Shown: positions 51,001 through 59,476, counted from the stretch's first letter. The stretch: DNA of 64,000 bases from Deltaproteobacteria bacterium (GCA_021780755.1 JAJXYF010000025.1:1-64000), one strand, 5' to 3'. Notes: generated by a model from the sequence alone, not told the origin. Made by a program: numbers and translations.

Positions 51001-54000
51001 GCGTCCTCCAGCCAGTAGCGCTCGCGCTGCCACGGATAGGAGGGCAGCCCCACGCAGCGTCCCGCAGCGGGATAGCGGCGGCTCCAATCGATCTCGCGGC
51101 CCAGGCTGTACAACGCGCCGAGCGACGCCAGCATCACGGTGCGTTGGTCTTCTTCGCGACGCATCGAGGGCAACACCGCGCCGGCCCGGCCGGAATGTGT
51201 AATGGCCTGCTGAATACTACTGAGTAAAATCGGATGCGGACTGATCTCGAGGAAGATGTCGTGGCCGTCTTCGAGCAGTTGATCGACCGCGCCCGCGAAG
51301 AGCACCGGCTCGCGCAGGTTGCGCGCCCAATAACGAGCGTCGAATGCCGGCGCGCCGGTCACCGGGGACGTTCCGGTTACGGTTGAATAGATTGGCACCG
51401 ACGGCGGTTGCGGCTCGAGCCCATCGAGCGCCGACAACAAATCGTCGCGCAACGGATCCATCTGCGGGCTATGTGCGGCGAAATCCACCTTCAGCAAGCG
51501 GCAGAAAATGTCGCGGCGCCGCAAACGCTCGAGAATGGCCTCCAGCGCCGCGGGTTCCCCCGACAGCACGGTTGACGCGAAGCTGTTGCTGGCCGCGATC
51601 GAGACCCGATCCTCGAAGCCGGCCAGCGCCCTGTTCGCCTCGTCGAGCGAAAGTTCGACCGCCGCCATCGCGCCACGTCCGATCGCCGGCTTGACCAGGC
51701 GGCTGCGGCGACAGATGATCCGTGCCGCATCGTCGAGGCTGAGCGCTCCTGCGACGTGGGCCGCGGCGACCTCACCCATGCTGTGTCCGACTACCGCGTC
51801 CGGCTCAATCCCCCACGCACGCCATAGCGCCGCCAGCGCCACCTGAATCGCAAACAGCGCCGGCTGCAGCACCTCGATTTCGTTGATTCGCGAAGCGGCC
51901 GTATCGACGGTGGTCAATTCCGCGAGCAGCGACCAGTCTCCGTACGGGCGCATCGCACGGTCGCAGCGCTCCACGGCCTCGCGAAAGACCGCTTCCCGCT
52001 CCAGCAATCCGCGCGCCATGCCAAACCATTGGGCGCCCTGCCCGGGAAACACGAAGACCAGTTTTCTCCGCCCGTCGGAACGCTGATGGCCGAAAGACAA
52101 GCCGGGTCGAACCTCGCCCCGCAAATATGCTTCGAGACTTTCGGCCAGCTCCGCGACCGACCTGCCGGTCACGGCGACGCGATACTCATGATGGCTGCGC
52201 CGCACGCTCGCGCTGTAACAGATGTCATGTAGCGAGGCGTTCGATTCCGCGCCGCGCAGAAAACGCCCGTATACCCCGGCGAGTTCGGGCAGAGCAGCGG
52301 GGTTGCGCGCCGATAACGGCAGCAAATAGGTACCGTGAGTTTCAGTCCGCGAATTCTCGATGCCGCAGGTCGCGCCGATTTCGTCCGGCGTCCACGATGG
52401 GGCCTCCTGCAAGACCACGTGAGCATTGGTGCCGCCGAAACCGAATGAACTCACCCCGGCCAATGCGGCCGCGCCGGTCGCCGGCCATGGCGCGAGCGTC
52501 GTCTGCACGCGCAGCGGCAACTTCTCGAAGTGGATATGCGGATTGGGTTCGAGGAAATTCAGGCTCGGCGGGAGCTCGCGAAATTTGAGCGCCAACGCCA
52601 CCTTGATCAGCCCCGCGATACCGGCCGCCGCCTCGAGATGCCCGATGTTGGTTTTGACCGAACCCAGCGCGCACGGCCGCCCAGGGTCCCGATCGATACC
52701 GAGCACCGCACCCAGCGCATTGGCCTCGATCGGGTCGCCCAACAATGTGCCAGTGCCGTGCGCTTCGACGTATTGCACGTCGCCCGGCGAGACCCCGGCG
52801 CGCCGGTACGCTTCGCGCAGCACCGCCTCCTGCGCACGCGGATTCGGCGCCATCAGTCCATTGCTGCGGCCGTCCTGGTTTACCGCACTGCCGCGAATCA
52901 CCGCGTAGATCGGAGCGCCGTCGGCGAGCGCCCGGCCCAGCGGTTTCAGGACGACGACCCCGGCGCCTTCGCCGCGCACGTAGCCGTCGGCGCGCGCGTC
53001 AAAACTCTTGCAGCGCCCGTCCGGCGCCATCGCCCCGGCCTTGCTGAAATTGATCGTAATCGCCGGCGACAGAATCAGATTTACGCCCCCGGCCAGCGCC
53101 AGCGCCGACTCCCCTCTACGCAAGCTGTCGCAGGCCTGATGCACCGCCACCAGCGATGACGAACACGCGGTGTCGATCGCCAGACTGGGCCCGCGCAAAT
53201 CGAACACGTAGGAAATCCGGTTCGCCGCGATACTTAACGCATTGCCGGTGCCCGCGTAAGCGTCGATCCGTTTGAAATCGCCCAACTGGAGGCGCCCGTA
53301 ATCATTGTTCGAGATGCCGATAAAGACCCCGGTCGCGCTGCCCGCCAGGCGCTCCCGCGGCTGTCCGGCGTCTTCCAATGCTTCCGCCGCCACCTCCAGC
53401 AACAGTCGCTGCTGCGGATCCATGCGCGAGGCTTCGCGCGGCGAGATGCCGAAAAAAGGGGCGTCGAATCGATCGACCTGGGCGATAAAGCCGCCCCAGC
53501 GCGTGACCATCTTGCCCGGCGCCGCCGGATCGCTGGCGAAATAATCGTTGACGTTGAAGCGCTCGGCCGGAACTTCGCGGATCGTATCGACCCCATCGCG
53601 CAACAATTGCCAGAACGCATGCGCGTTATCGGCGCCGGGAAACCGGCAGCCGATCCCGATAATCGCGATCGGCTCCGCGATCGCTGGCCGCTCCGGTTCA
53701 GCAGTGGCGGCGATCCGCGGCACCTCAGCGGGCGCCGCCAAATGGCACGCGAGCGACTCGATCGTCGGACATTCGTAGGCCAACTCGGCCGGAAGTTCTC
53801 GCCCCAGCCATTGTGCGAGATCCCCGGAAAGGCCTACCAACTCCGTCGATCCCAGACCGTAGCTGGCGAACGGCTCCGCGCTATCGATCTCGTGCGCCGC
53901 GATTCCGAGCTGCGCCGAGAGCTTGTCCACGAGCCACGCCCGGATCGCCTCCGCGCCCGGCGCTCCGTCGCCATTTCGATGAGAGGCCTTGTGCTCGGCG

Positions 54001-54047
54001 TGACGCGGTCCGTCGCCGTTGACGCCCTTGATGTAATTTTCGGCCAT
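48006..54047 (-). CDS. Type I polyketide synthase: ACP-KS-AT-DH-KR-ACP
   Basis: 2013 residues. Domains: N-terminal ACP (about 33-105; Ser67 in GLGSTEL), KS (about 125-550; Cys295 in DTACSSSL, His430, His470), AT (about 660-960; Ser756 in GHSMGE, His859), DH (about 1033-1320; His1066 in HRIEGVAVLP, Asp1247 in HPAILDAC), KR (about 1585-1780; TGGLGDLG, Tyr1749, B-type Asp1694), C-terminal ACP (Ser1915 in GLDSL) and an acidic tail that may dock to the next protein. All catalytic residues are present, so one extension would give an alpha,beta-unsaturated acyl chain. AT signature motifs (FAAH, EIEVLQ) fit neither the usual malonyl nor methylmalonyl pattern cleanly. The first ACP probably receives the acyl group from the ligase encoded just upstream (TAATG overlap). 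Confidence 0.95.
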   Translation of the reverse strand: MAENYIKGVNGDGPRHAEHKASHRNGDGAPGAEAIRAWLVDKLSAQLGIAAHEIDSAEPFASYGLGSTELVGLSGDLAQWLGRELPAELAYECPTIESLACHLAAPAEVPRIAATAEPERPAIAEPIAIIGIGCRFPGADNAHAFWQLLRDGVDTIREVPAERFNVNDYFASDPAAPGKMVTRWGGFIAQVDRFDAPFFGISPREASRMDPQQRLLLEVAAEALEDAGQPRERLAGSATGVFIGISNNDYGRLQLGDFKRIDAYAGTGNALSIAANRISYVFDLRGPSLAIDTACSSSLVAVHQACDSLRRGESALALAGGVNLILSPAITINFSKAGAMAPDGRCKSFDARADGYVRGEGAGVVVLKPLGRALADGAPIYAVIRGSAVNQDGRSNGLMAPNPRAQEAVLREAYRRAGVSPGDVQYVEAHGTGTLLGDPIEANALGAVLGIDRDPGRPCALGSVKTNIGHLEAAAGIAGLIKVALALKFRELPPSLNFLEPNPHIHFEKLPLRVQTTLAPWPATGAAALAGVSSFGFGGTNAHVVLQEAPSWTPDEIGATCGIENSRTETHGTYLLPLSARNPAALPELAGVYGRFLRGAESNASLHDICYSASVRRSHHEYRVAVTGRSVAELAESLEAYLRGEVRPGLSFGHQRSDGRRKLVFVFPGQGAQWFGMARGLLEREAVFREAVERCDRAMRPYGDWSLLAELTTVDTAASRINEIEVLQPALFAIQVALAALWRAWGIEPDAVVGHSMGEVAAAHVAGALSLDDAARIICRRSRLVKPAIGRGAMAAVELSLDEANRALAGFEDRVSIAASNSFASTVLSGEPAALEAILERLRRRDIFCRLLKVDFAAHSPQMDPLRDDLLSALDGLEPQPPSVPIYSTVTGTSPVTGAPAFDARYWARNLREPVLFAGAVDQLLEDGHDIFLEISPHPILLSSIQQAITHSGRAGAVLPSMRREEDQRTVMLASLGALYSLGREIDWSRRYPAAGRCVGLPSYPWQRERYWLEDAAVDGGAAASIPQHADQNAPLGRHLISAHPADTHFWQITISKSALPYLDHHRIEGVAVLPASIFLEMAWAAALEVFAVRSLVMNDIKFHKALFLSDGESRTVQVILSPGAGGTKHFHIYSCRAEAAQRGSGVTPADGRWTLHADGMVRAGQEGNCPAASDQSPPAKIGAESTEHLPGPDYYLRLRENGIQYGPFFQSITQLWRRGVEVLGELRIPDEAADGNGYPLHPAILDACIQLVGAAIPDTAAPGGDRAVYMPTHIDEIRIHHHPDLPRWSHAQLREHNSDRLEGEVRLLDEAGHAAVEMLGLRLDNLGSVGVVGEDPDDWLYEFAWQLKERADGPPAVEGTASTDGCDWLIFADSGGLAKALAAVIGAHGDGSVVVTRGESYARMDSGHYRVNPQRPEDLRRLLAEVLAPDRPRCRAVVHLWSLDAPLAQAATVASLETAQTLGCGSALQVVQELARIEGRDVPRLWLITRGAQPAGEGHLSLDAGQAPLWGLGRVIAEEHPTWWGGLIDLEPDNARSEETARQLWGQIAHPDEERQLAFRSGRRYVGRLVRKGRVATRAFSWRLDGTYLITGGLGDLGLAVARWMVDQGARRIILMGRTALPPRSQWNSAPAGSRQARQIAAIRALEALGASVHLAAVDVADEARLRAFLDDFRAAGWPPIRGVVHAAGVLQDGLLTQLDAAAMHSVMRPKVIGGWLLHRLLDGAPLDFFVLFSSAGSLLGQPGQGNYAAANAFLDALAHYRASRGQPALSVNWGAWSGLGFADSTGGKRLAARLAQAGIGSLAPGQALEILGRLIGQHATQVAAVPVNWARYRQFYPAGTASSLLSQLASARGDEAPWAGPVGGKRSALLAAEPTERRQLLQSHLAELVARVLGLSAAKLDVTQPLSNLGLDSLMAVELKNRIAVDLGVNVPMVTFLAGPSVEQAAAQLVDLLTTENVTSPSSRVAAITRHDRPRSHGGVDEPRLENLDEYTDEEVNSLLTDLMEKAEVSE

Positions 54048-55933
54048 TAGCCAGTCGCCGCCAGGTTTTCCAGCGTGCCGTCGCGGAATCTCGCCTCGCA
54101 GAGCCGCCGTTGAACTTTGCCGCTCGGAGTCTTCGCGATCGCGCCGGCCCGCAACAGCACCACCGCATGCACCCGCACGTCATGCTCTTCGGCGACCGCG
54201 CGCCGAATCGCCCGCGTCACCGCGCCGAGATCCATCGGCGTCCGCCCGTCTAGATGATTCCCGCTGGAATTCGCACCTGATACATCGCGTTCCTGACCCG
54301 ACTGCGACGGCTGATAGCGGCGCTCCACCTCGGCCGCGACGATCAGCCGTTCTTCGTCCGCGAGCTCGGCCGCGAACGCCACACAGCATCCCGGCCGCAC
54401 CGCCGGATGGCTCTGCTCCACGGTCAATTCGATATCGTGGGGATAAAGGTTGCGCCCGCCGATTATGATCAGGTCCTTCAGCCGGCCGGTGACGAACAGC
54501 TCGCCGTCGCGCAGAAAGCCCAGGTCCCCCGTACGCAGATACGGCCCCGCGCCACTGGGCGCCAGACGGGCGTGAAAGGTGAGGGCGCTCTCCTCCGGCC
54601 GGTTCCAATAGCCGGCCGCCACACTCGGGGCCGAGACCCAAATCTCGCCCACTTGATCGGAGGCGCGCGCGCTCAAGGTAGTCGGATCGACGATCACGAT
54701 TTCGGTGTCCGCCAGCGCATGGCCGCAGCCGACCAGGACGCGGACGTGGCCCGGATCGTCGGGCGTCTCCACGACGCGCCCGCGTTCGAGCGCCGCGACT
54801 CCGGCCGCGCATACGATCGGCTCCTCGCCCACCATGCCGCCGGTCACCATCAGCGTGGCCTCGGCCAGTCCGTAGCACGGATAAAGTGCGCGGGCCCGAA
54901 AGCCGGACGACGCAAACGCCGCCGCGAATCGCTTGAGAGTCTCCGCCCGCACCGGCTCGGCGCCGCTGTAGGCCAGCGTCCAGGCGCTCAGGTCGAGCCC
55001 GGCGCGCTGCTCCGCGGGAATCTTGCGGACACACAGATCGTACGCGAAATTCGGCCCCCCGCTGATACTCGCCCGGTAACGCGACACCGCTTCCAGCCAC
55101 CGCCCCGGCCGCTGCAGAAACGCTTGCGGTGCCATCAGCACGCAGGAGCGCCCGCCATACAGCGGCTGGATTAATCCATTGTTAAGCCCCATGTCGTGGA
55201 AGACCGGCAGCCACGTCACCGACACGGATTCGGCCGTGATCTCGAAGGCTTGGTCGATCCGCGCCGAGTTCTCGATCAGGTTGCCGTGACTGACCATCAC
55301 GCCCCGCGGCGTCGCGGTCGAGCCCGACGTGTATTGGAGCAGCGCCAGCGTGGTGCCGGTCGCCTCGGGATCGCGCCAATCCTCCGCCGCATCGATTCCG
55401 ACCTCGTCGGTCGCCAGCCAACGCATTGCTTGCAGTTCGGGGGCTTGCGCGATCAGACTCTCGAGCTTCGCCATGATCGACCGTGTCGTCAGCACGGCGC
55501 GCGGCGCCGCGTCCTTGATGATCGCGCGCAGCCGCGGCAGCGTGCGGTGCGGCTGCGCCATGTTCGGCAGCGGCACCGGCACCGCGATTACCTCACCATA
55601 CAGGCATCCGAAAAACGCCGGGATGAACTCCAATCCCGCCGGATACAGCAACAGCGCACGCTCTGCGCCGACGCCATAGCTTTGCAGCAAGGCCCCGATT
55701 GCGCGCGCCCGCCGCTCCAGATGCCCCAGCGTCAAATTCGCGCCTTCCGTCTCGCCGTCGTTCAGATACGTGTACAGCCGCAGATCCGGCTGCCGGCGCG
55801 CCCGCTCGCCCAGCAGCTCGACCAACGTGCGTATTTTGCCAATCCGACCGGTCGCCGTATGCCGCGCCCGTGATTCTGCCGCGAACTCGCCGCCCGACGT
55901 ATGTGTTGCTTGATTCATCAGGTTCAATTGCAC
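54047..55933 (-). CDS. Fatty acyl-AMP ligase (FAAL)
   Basis: Activates a fatty acid as acyl-AMP and hands it to an ACP instead of CoA, starting lipopeptide or lipid-polyketide synthesis. 628 residues, 40-60 longer than CoA ligases. Motifs: LLQYTSGSTATPRGVMVSHGNL (A3), WLPVFHDMGLNNGLIQPLYGG, PCYGLAEATLMVTGG (FAAL-type A5), GYWNRPEES, YLRTGDLGFLRDGELFVTGRLKDLIIIGGRNLYPHDIE, and AKTPSGKVQRRLC (A10). The HDMGL and GRNLYPHDIE wording is FAAL-specific. First gene of the operon; start GTG 55933 or ATG 55918, neither with a strong ribosome site. Chain length cannot be predicted. Confidence 0.95.
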   Translation of the reverse strand: MQLNLMNQATHTSGGEFAAESRARHTATGRIGKIRTLVELLGERARRQPDLRLYTYLNDGETEGANLTLGHLERRARAIGALLQSYGVGAERALLLYPAGLEFIPAFFGCLYGEVIAVPVPLPNMAQPHRTLPRLRAIIKDAAPRAVLTTRSIMAKLESLIAQAPELQAMRWLATDEVGIDAAEDWRDPEATGTTLALLQYTSGSTATPRGVMVSHGNLIENSARIDQAFEITAESVSVTWLPVFHDMGLNNGLIQPLYGGRSCVLMAPQAFLQRPGRWLEAVSRYRASISGGPNFAYDLCVRKIPAEQRAGLDLSAWTLAYSGAEPVRAETLKRFAAAFASSGFRARALYPCYGLAEATLMVTGGMVGEEPIVCAAGVAALERGRVVETPDDPGHVRVLVGCGHALADTEIVIVDPTTLSARASDQVGEIWVSAPSVAAGYWNRPEESALTFHARLAPSGAGPYLRTGDLGFLRDGELFVTGRLKDLIIIGGRNLYPHDIELTVEQSHPAVRPGCCVAFAAELADEERLIVAAEVERRYQPSQSGQERDVSGANSSGNHLDGRTPMDLGAVTRAIRRAVAEEHDVRVHAVVLLRAGAIAKTPSGKVQRRLCEARFRDGTLENLAATG

Positions 55934-56314
55934 CGCTTGGCGCCAGCTGTTCCGGGCGTCGCACTAACTCTCGCCCACTCCGACTTTCACGAACGCTTCG
56001 CCTGCAAGGTTATTATCTATCGGAGTGCACCTGAGTGATAGGAAATGTAATAGAAGATGCTTGCATTGTGTTCTTCACAGAACCAAATGAACAAGCAAAC
56101 AAGAACGCCGCCTTGGTCAGTAGGGACGCTACCCGTTACCCGGATCGAAGTGCTCGCTTCCGCGCGTGCCGGTTCGGGGGCCTACGCAAATGTCACTACT
56201 TACTTAGGTTCTCCGGAGCACGGATCCTTCACCCAAGAACCCGTCGGGTATTGCCGTCGCGCGCTTAATGCCGAAAGGTGGATCCAGGATCTCTCGGCTG
56301 CGGAGGAAAATTCA
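55934..56314. other. Divergent intergenic region upstream of the biosynthetic operon
   Basis: About 380 bases between the FAAL gene and the CsbD-like gene; the operon promoter must lie here or just inside. The section 56000-56100 is AT-rich. No clear -35/-10 pair, riboswitch or gene was found. Confidence 0.4.
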
Positions 56315-56491
56315 ATGAGCGGAACAAGCGATCAAATCAAAGGCCGTGTAAAGGAAGCAGTTGGCGATCTTACCGACAACCAGAAATTGAAAAACCAGGG
56401 CAAGATCGATCAGTCCACCGGCAAGGTCAAGAAGGCGGTCGAGAACGTGATCGACAAGGCCAATAAAGCCATCAAGGATGCGAAACGTTAG
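56315..56491 (+). CDS. CsbD-like stress protein
   Basis: 58 residues with the CsbD pattern: SDQIKGRVKEAVGDLTDNQKLKNQGKIDQSTGKVKKAVENVIDKANKAI, a charged helical bundle without membrane segments. CsbD proteins are general-stress induced and of unknown mechanism. The ATG at 56315 follows CGGAGGAAAATTCA, an excellent ribosome site. It opens a run of small stress/envelope genes. Confidence 0.9.
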   Translation: MSGTSDQIKGRVKEAVGDLTDNQKLKNQGKIDQSTGKVKKAVENVIDKANKAIKDAKR

Positions 56492-56624
56492 CCGGGCGTG
56501 CCGGGAACCCTTACCGGAGCGGCGATTCTGAACTGCTATATTAAAGTAGTATTGAGGTGCCGGCCCCGCTCGCGCGCAAGCCATGCGCATAGACGATGTG
56601 GCTCCGCGCTGAGGAGTATTATCG

Positions 56625-56849
56625 ATGAAATCAATTGTATGGCTCGGGACGCTGCTCGCCTTGCTCGGCGTACTCGGACTCGCCGTCCCGGTCTTCACCA
56701 CTTCGCAAACCAAAGATGTGGCAAAATTGGGCGACCTTAAAATCCAGAGCACCGAACAAACCTCACACGTTGTTCCCACAGCCCTGAGCGCGGCCGCCCT
56801 GCTGCTCGGTGTGGTTATGCTGGGCGCCGGCCTTTACCAGCGCCGCTGA
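56625..56849 (+). CDS. Small membrane protein, two predicted helices
   Basis: 74 residues: MKSIVWLGTLLALLGVLGLAVPVFTT and TALSAAALLLGVVMLGAGLYQRR are membrane helices around a short polar loop. GAGGAGTATTATCG precedes the ATG. Resembles small stress-induced inner-membrane proteins; family not certain. 45 bases before the next small membrane protein gene, probably co-transcribed. Confidence 0.75.
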   Translation: MKSIVWLGTLLALLGVLGLAVPVFTTSQTKDVAKLGDLKIQSTEQTSHVVPTALSAAALLLGVVMLGAGLYQRR

Positions 56850-56894
56850 CCTCGATGGGTCTTGTCCTGGCTCGTTCTTGATGGAGGCTTATCC

Positions 56895-57092
56895 ATGACT
56901 CTCGTAGGAATTGTAGTGGTGCTGGTCGTTGTCGGCCTAATCCTGTGGCTCATCAATACCTACATCCCGATGGCAGGGGCGATCAAAAGCCTGCTGAATA
57001 TAGTAGTATTCGTTGTAGTATTGATTTGGATATTACAGGGCTTCGGTTTGCTGGGCCACATCAATGGGGTCCACGTTCCCAACCTGCAGTGA
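56895..57092 (+). CDS. Thivi_2564-like small membrane protein
   Basis: 65 residues, two helices: MTLVGIVVVLVVVGLILWLINTYIPMAGAIKSLLNIVVFVVVLIWILQGFGLLG. The WLINTYIPM...K.LLN pattern is that of the small Thivi_2564 membrane family. ATG 56895 follows GATGGAGGCTTATCC. Function unknown. Confidence 0.8.
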   Translation: MTLVGIVVVLVVVGLILWLINTYIPMAGAIKSLLNIVVFVVVLIWILQGFGLLGHINGVHVPNLQ

Positions 57093-57237
57093 TCCCGCCC
57101 GGCGGTCGCTCGAAGGCTTAGTCCGCAGGTGCTGAAAGTTGCGGATGACTATCGCGCCGGCGATGCGGATTAGCTCCCCACCAAAGGGAGCCTCCGTAAC
57201 CCGTCGCGACGCCGGGCATCTACCTTCGCGCCCCCCA

Positions 57238-57963
57238 TCAGTTCGCTCGGACTGCAATCGCCTCCGCAAGCTCCCCCACTCGCACTATGAACTGCCGGCC
57301 CTGGCGATGCACCAGGTGGTCCTGTTCCAGCCGCGCCAGATGTTCGGTGACGCGCGGCCGCGATGCGCCCACCAGTTCCGCGATATCCTGATGGCTGAAG
57401 GGCTCCCGCAAGAGCGTACCGCGCGACTCTTCGACACCGAAATCCGAGCATAGTTCAAGCAGCGTACGCGCTACCCGGTCACGCAGTCCGGGACTCAGAT
57501 AAGCCGAACTGCGCACCATCAGCCGATACCACTGCTTCAAATCGTTCTCATGCATTCTGCGCGATCCCGGCTCTGATCCGCTCGCCGTGATCCGGTCGAA
57601 ATCGTTGCGGCTCAGACTGGCGACTCGGCAGTCCTTGTAGGCGAAGCATTGGAAGTTGAAGCCCCTGATTTCCCAGGACGGGAATTCCGGGATCGGACCG
57701 GGCGCAATCAGCGCGACCGTGACCCGCTCGCGTCGCGCATTCATGCAGGTGATGCGGGCGATTCCGGTCAGCAGTATGTGAGCGTCGCTGGCCAGCGCCG
57801 CCTCGCCCAAGATGATCTCGTGGCGTTGGAAGTTGGCGGACACCAGCACGTTCACCAGCGCCGTCAGCTCCACCGTCGAGAGCCATGACAGCGCCTTCAG
57901 CCGGCTTAGCTTGTTGAGGTCGGTATCATGCAGCGTCTTGAAAAAGGTATTCGTTCCATTCAA
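57238..57963 (-). CDS. Crp/Fnr-family transcriptional regulator
   Basis: 241 residues: cyclic-nucleotide-binding-like beta-barrel (about 20-120), dimer helix, and a winged HTH with FSHQDIAELVGASRPRVTEHLARLEQDHLVHRQGRQFIV. It lacks the cAMP-binding consensus and the N-terminal Fnr cysteines, but has Cys73, Cys106, Cys112 and Cys172, the same four found in the paralogue at 61397 (which has Cys171 for the last). This hints at a metal, haem or thiol-redox sensor. It is divergent from the DUF883-like cluster and converges on the small membrane protein genes, so local stress genes are plausible targets. Confidence 0.88.
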   Translation of the reverse strand: MNGTNTFFKTLHDTDLNKLSRLKALSWLSTVELTALVNVLVSANFQRHEIILGEAALASDAHILLTGIARITCMNARRERVTVALIAPGPIPEFPSWEIRGFNFQCFAYKDCRVASLSRNDFDRITASGSEPGSRRMHENDLKQWYRLMVRSSAYLSPGLRDRVARTLLELCSDFGVEESRGTLLREPFSHQDIAELVGASRPRVTEHLARLEQDHLVHRQGRQFIVRVGELAEAIAVRAN

Positions 57964-58296
57964 ATGTGCACCTGTCAGAGGATGTACTCACGCTACTCCA
58001 ACTGCGGCGTGGAGCAAAATCGAATGTTACCGGAAGTACAATTAATGTGTATTTCTGATAACTTACAAACATCTCGCCCCGTAACGTTTTTCGGCCGTGG
58101 CGCATAACTCGCCCTTTCGTGGGCCATTGTCTCGCGGGCGTTCGATCGCATTCGCCCTGCTCGGTTCTCCATATAACCAATTCCGCATGGCGGCGGTGAT
58201 GCGTTCGGGCTAGTGTGGAGTTCCGACGGACGTTGGCGGCAGAAATGTCAAGATTCGATATAGTCGTAATTACTAGTGATAGACGATTAGGTGACA
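57964..58296. other. Divergent intergenic region
   Basis: 333 bases between the Crp/Fnr gene and the DUF883-like cluster. AT-richer patches at 58020-58080 and 58250-58290 are where promoters would be expected. I see no gene or clear palindromic Crp/Fnr-type site. Confidence 0.35.
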
Positions 58297-58539
58297 ATGA
58301 TGGCTTATGAAGATGTAGCGAGCTCCACGGTGCGCCAGGCAATGGACCAGGGTCGTCAGGCCGCCGACGTCGCGGGGCAGGCAGTCAAAGACGGCTATCA
58401 GGCCGCACAGAAATATGTGCGGGAAAAGGGCATCGACCTCGATCTGCGCGACTTCGTTCGCCGTGAACCCTGGATCGCGATCGCCGCTGCCTTCGCGATC
58501 GGCTACGTCGCGGCCCAGATCGTCCGGAGGGTCGCCTGA
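58297..58539 (+). CDS. DUF883/YqjD-like membrane-anchored protein
   Basis: 80 residues. An N-terminal amphipathic helix (SSTVRQAMDQGRQAADVAGQAVKDGYQAAQKYVRE) is followed by FVRREPWIAIAAAFAIGYVAAQIVRR, the C-terminal single membrane helix with the xxxxPWxxxxxAxxxGxxxG pattern of ElaB/YqjD, proteins linked to ribosomes and stationary phase. AGGTGACA precedes the ATG. First of four overlapping or adjacent genes. Confidence 0.8.
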   Translation: MMAYEDVASSTVRQAMDQGRQAADVAGQAVKDGYQAAQKYVREKGIDLDLRDFVRREPWIAIAAAFAIGYVAAQIVRRVA

Positions 58540-58547
58540 CGCGATCG

Positions 58548-58859
58548 TTGTTCTTGGACACCCAATCCAATCGCCCGGCGCGGCCTCGCGACGTCGCCGA
58601 ATATGTAAGGGAAGAGCCGCTTACCGCGTTGGCGATCGCCGGCGCCGCGGGCTTTATCCTCGGCGGAGGTATCAACCGCCGAGTCGGTTTCGCGATTCTC
58701 ACCGCCGTCAGCCGCATCGCTGTGCGCGCCGTCGCCACCAGCCTTGTCCTCGGCATTGTTACCGGTGACGACCACTATGGTGGGTCCGGCTGCCGCGACA
58801 GACCCCAAAAAGCCGGATTCGGCGATGAAAGACATGACAACGGAAGAACAGATATCTAA
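58548..58859 (+). CDS. Small membrane protein of the DUF883/DUF3618 cluster
   Basis: 103 residues from a TTG. RPRDVAEYVREEPLTALAIAGAAGFILGGGINRRVGFAILTAVSRIAVRAVATSLVLGIVTG gives one or two membrane helices and an EEP...G...GG pattern like its neighbours. The polar C-terminus overlaps the next gene, so that part is less certain. Function unknown. Confidence 0.6.
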   Translation: MFLDTQSNRPARPRDVAEYVREEPLTALAIAGAAGFILGGGINRRVGFAILTAVSRIAVRAVATSLVLGIVTGDDHYGGSGCRDRPQKAGFGDERHDNGRTDI

Positions 58860-59151
58860 AAGCCAGAATGAACTCGACGAGGCCCGTCAGGACCTCCGCG
58901 ACACCCTGAGCGAAGTCAACGCCAAGGTCGAACGCGCAGGCGCCGATCTTCGCCCCGAACATCTCGTCGAGAGCCACCCGGTCGGCGCCGCCCTCGTCGC
59001 CGGTGTACTCGGCTTTCTCGTCGGATCAACCATCGATAATCGCGCGACCGGCCCCATCATAATCGCTGCGGCAATGGGCTTCGCGCTTTCAATTCGCTCC
59101 TCGCGCGAAGCGAGCCTACCCGATGGCCGAGAAACAGACCTTCTCGTTTGA
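58777..59151 (+). CDS. DUF3618-like membrane protein
   Basis: 124 residues from ATG 58777, or 108 from ATG 58825. The diagnostic part is ISKSQNELDEARQDLRDTLSEVNAKVERAGADLRPEHLVESHPVGAALVAGVLGFLVGS, the DUF3618 helix followed by a membrane segment, then a second hydrophobic stretch (ATGPIIIAAAMGFALS). Found with YqjD- and YqjE-type genes in many proteobacteria, as here. It overlaps the next gene by 29 bases. Confidence 0.75.
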   Translation: MVGPAAATDPKKPDSAMKDMTTEEQISKSQNELDEARQDLRDTLSEVNAKVERAGADLRPEHLVESHPVGAALVAGVLGFLVGSTIDNRATGPIIIAAAMGFALSIRSSREASLPDGRETDLLV

Positions 59152-59476
59152 GCGGCCGCGCATGCCTGACTCCGATTGGCCGACCCTCATTGAAAGGGCG
59201 GTTGACGACGTCGCCCGCATCCTTCGCTCCGAAGTCCAGATGCTGCAAGCCAGTGTCGGCGCCGCGCTCCAGCGGCAAATCTCCGAGATCGTCGCACTCC
59301 TCGCCGTCGTCGCCATCATGATCGCCGGTGCCCTCTGCATGGTCTTCGCCGCGGTCCTCCTGCTCCATCAATGGCTGCCGCTATGGCAATCGTTCGGCAT
59401 CGTCGGCCTCCTCCTGGTGATGCTCGCCGCCGTCTCTCGCGCCACGCTGCGCCCGCGCCCACACGCGGACTCCTGA
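59123..59476 (+). CDS. Phage holin superfamily III-like (YqjE/DUF1469) membrane protein
   Basis: 117 residues. WPTLIERAVDDVARILRSEVQMLQASVGAALQRQIS is the cytosolic helix of the family, followed by two membrane helices (EIVALLAVVAIMIAGALCMVFAAVLLLHQWLP and WQSFGIVGLLLVMLAAVSRATL). Despite the name it is a chromosomal stress/envelope protein here; nothing phage-like is around. Last of the cluster. Confidence 0.8.
   Translation: MAEKQTFSFERPRMPDSDWPTLIERAVDDVARILRSEVQMLQASVGAALQRQISEIVALLAVVAIMIAGALCMVFAAVLLLHQWLPLWQSFGIVGLLLVMLAAVSRATLRPRPHADS

Noticed and set aside
56020-57980. GTGCACCTG shared between the FAAL upstream region and the leader of the Crp/Fnr gene
   Set aside because: Nine bases is expected by chance at this length and GC content; flanks do not extend the match and there is no convincing palindrome.
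59123-59476. Prophage remnant suggested by a 'holin' family hit
   Set aside because: The family is a chromosomal stress protein family (YqjE-like) despite the name, and no other phage gene is nearby.
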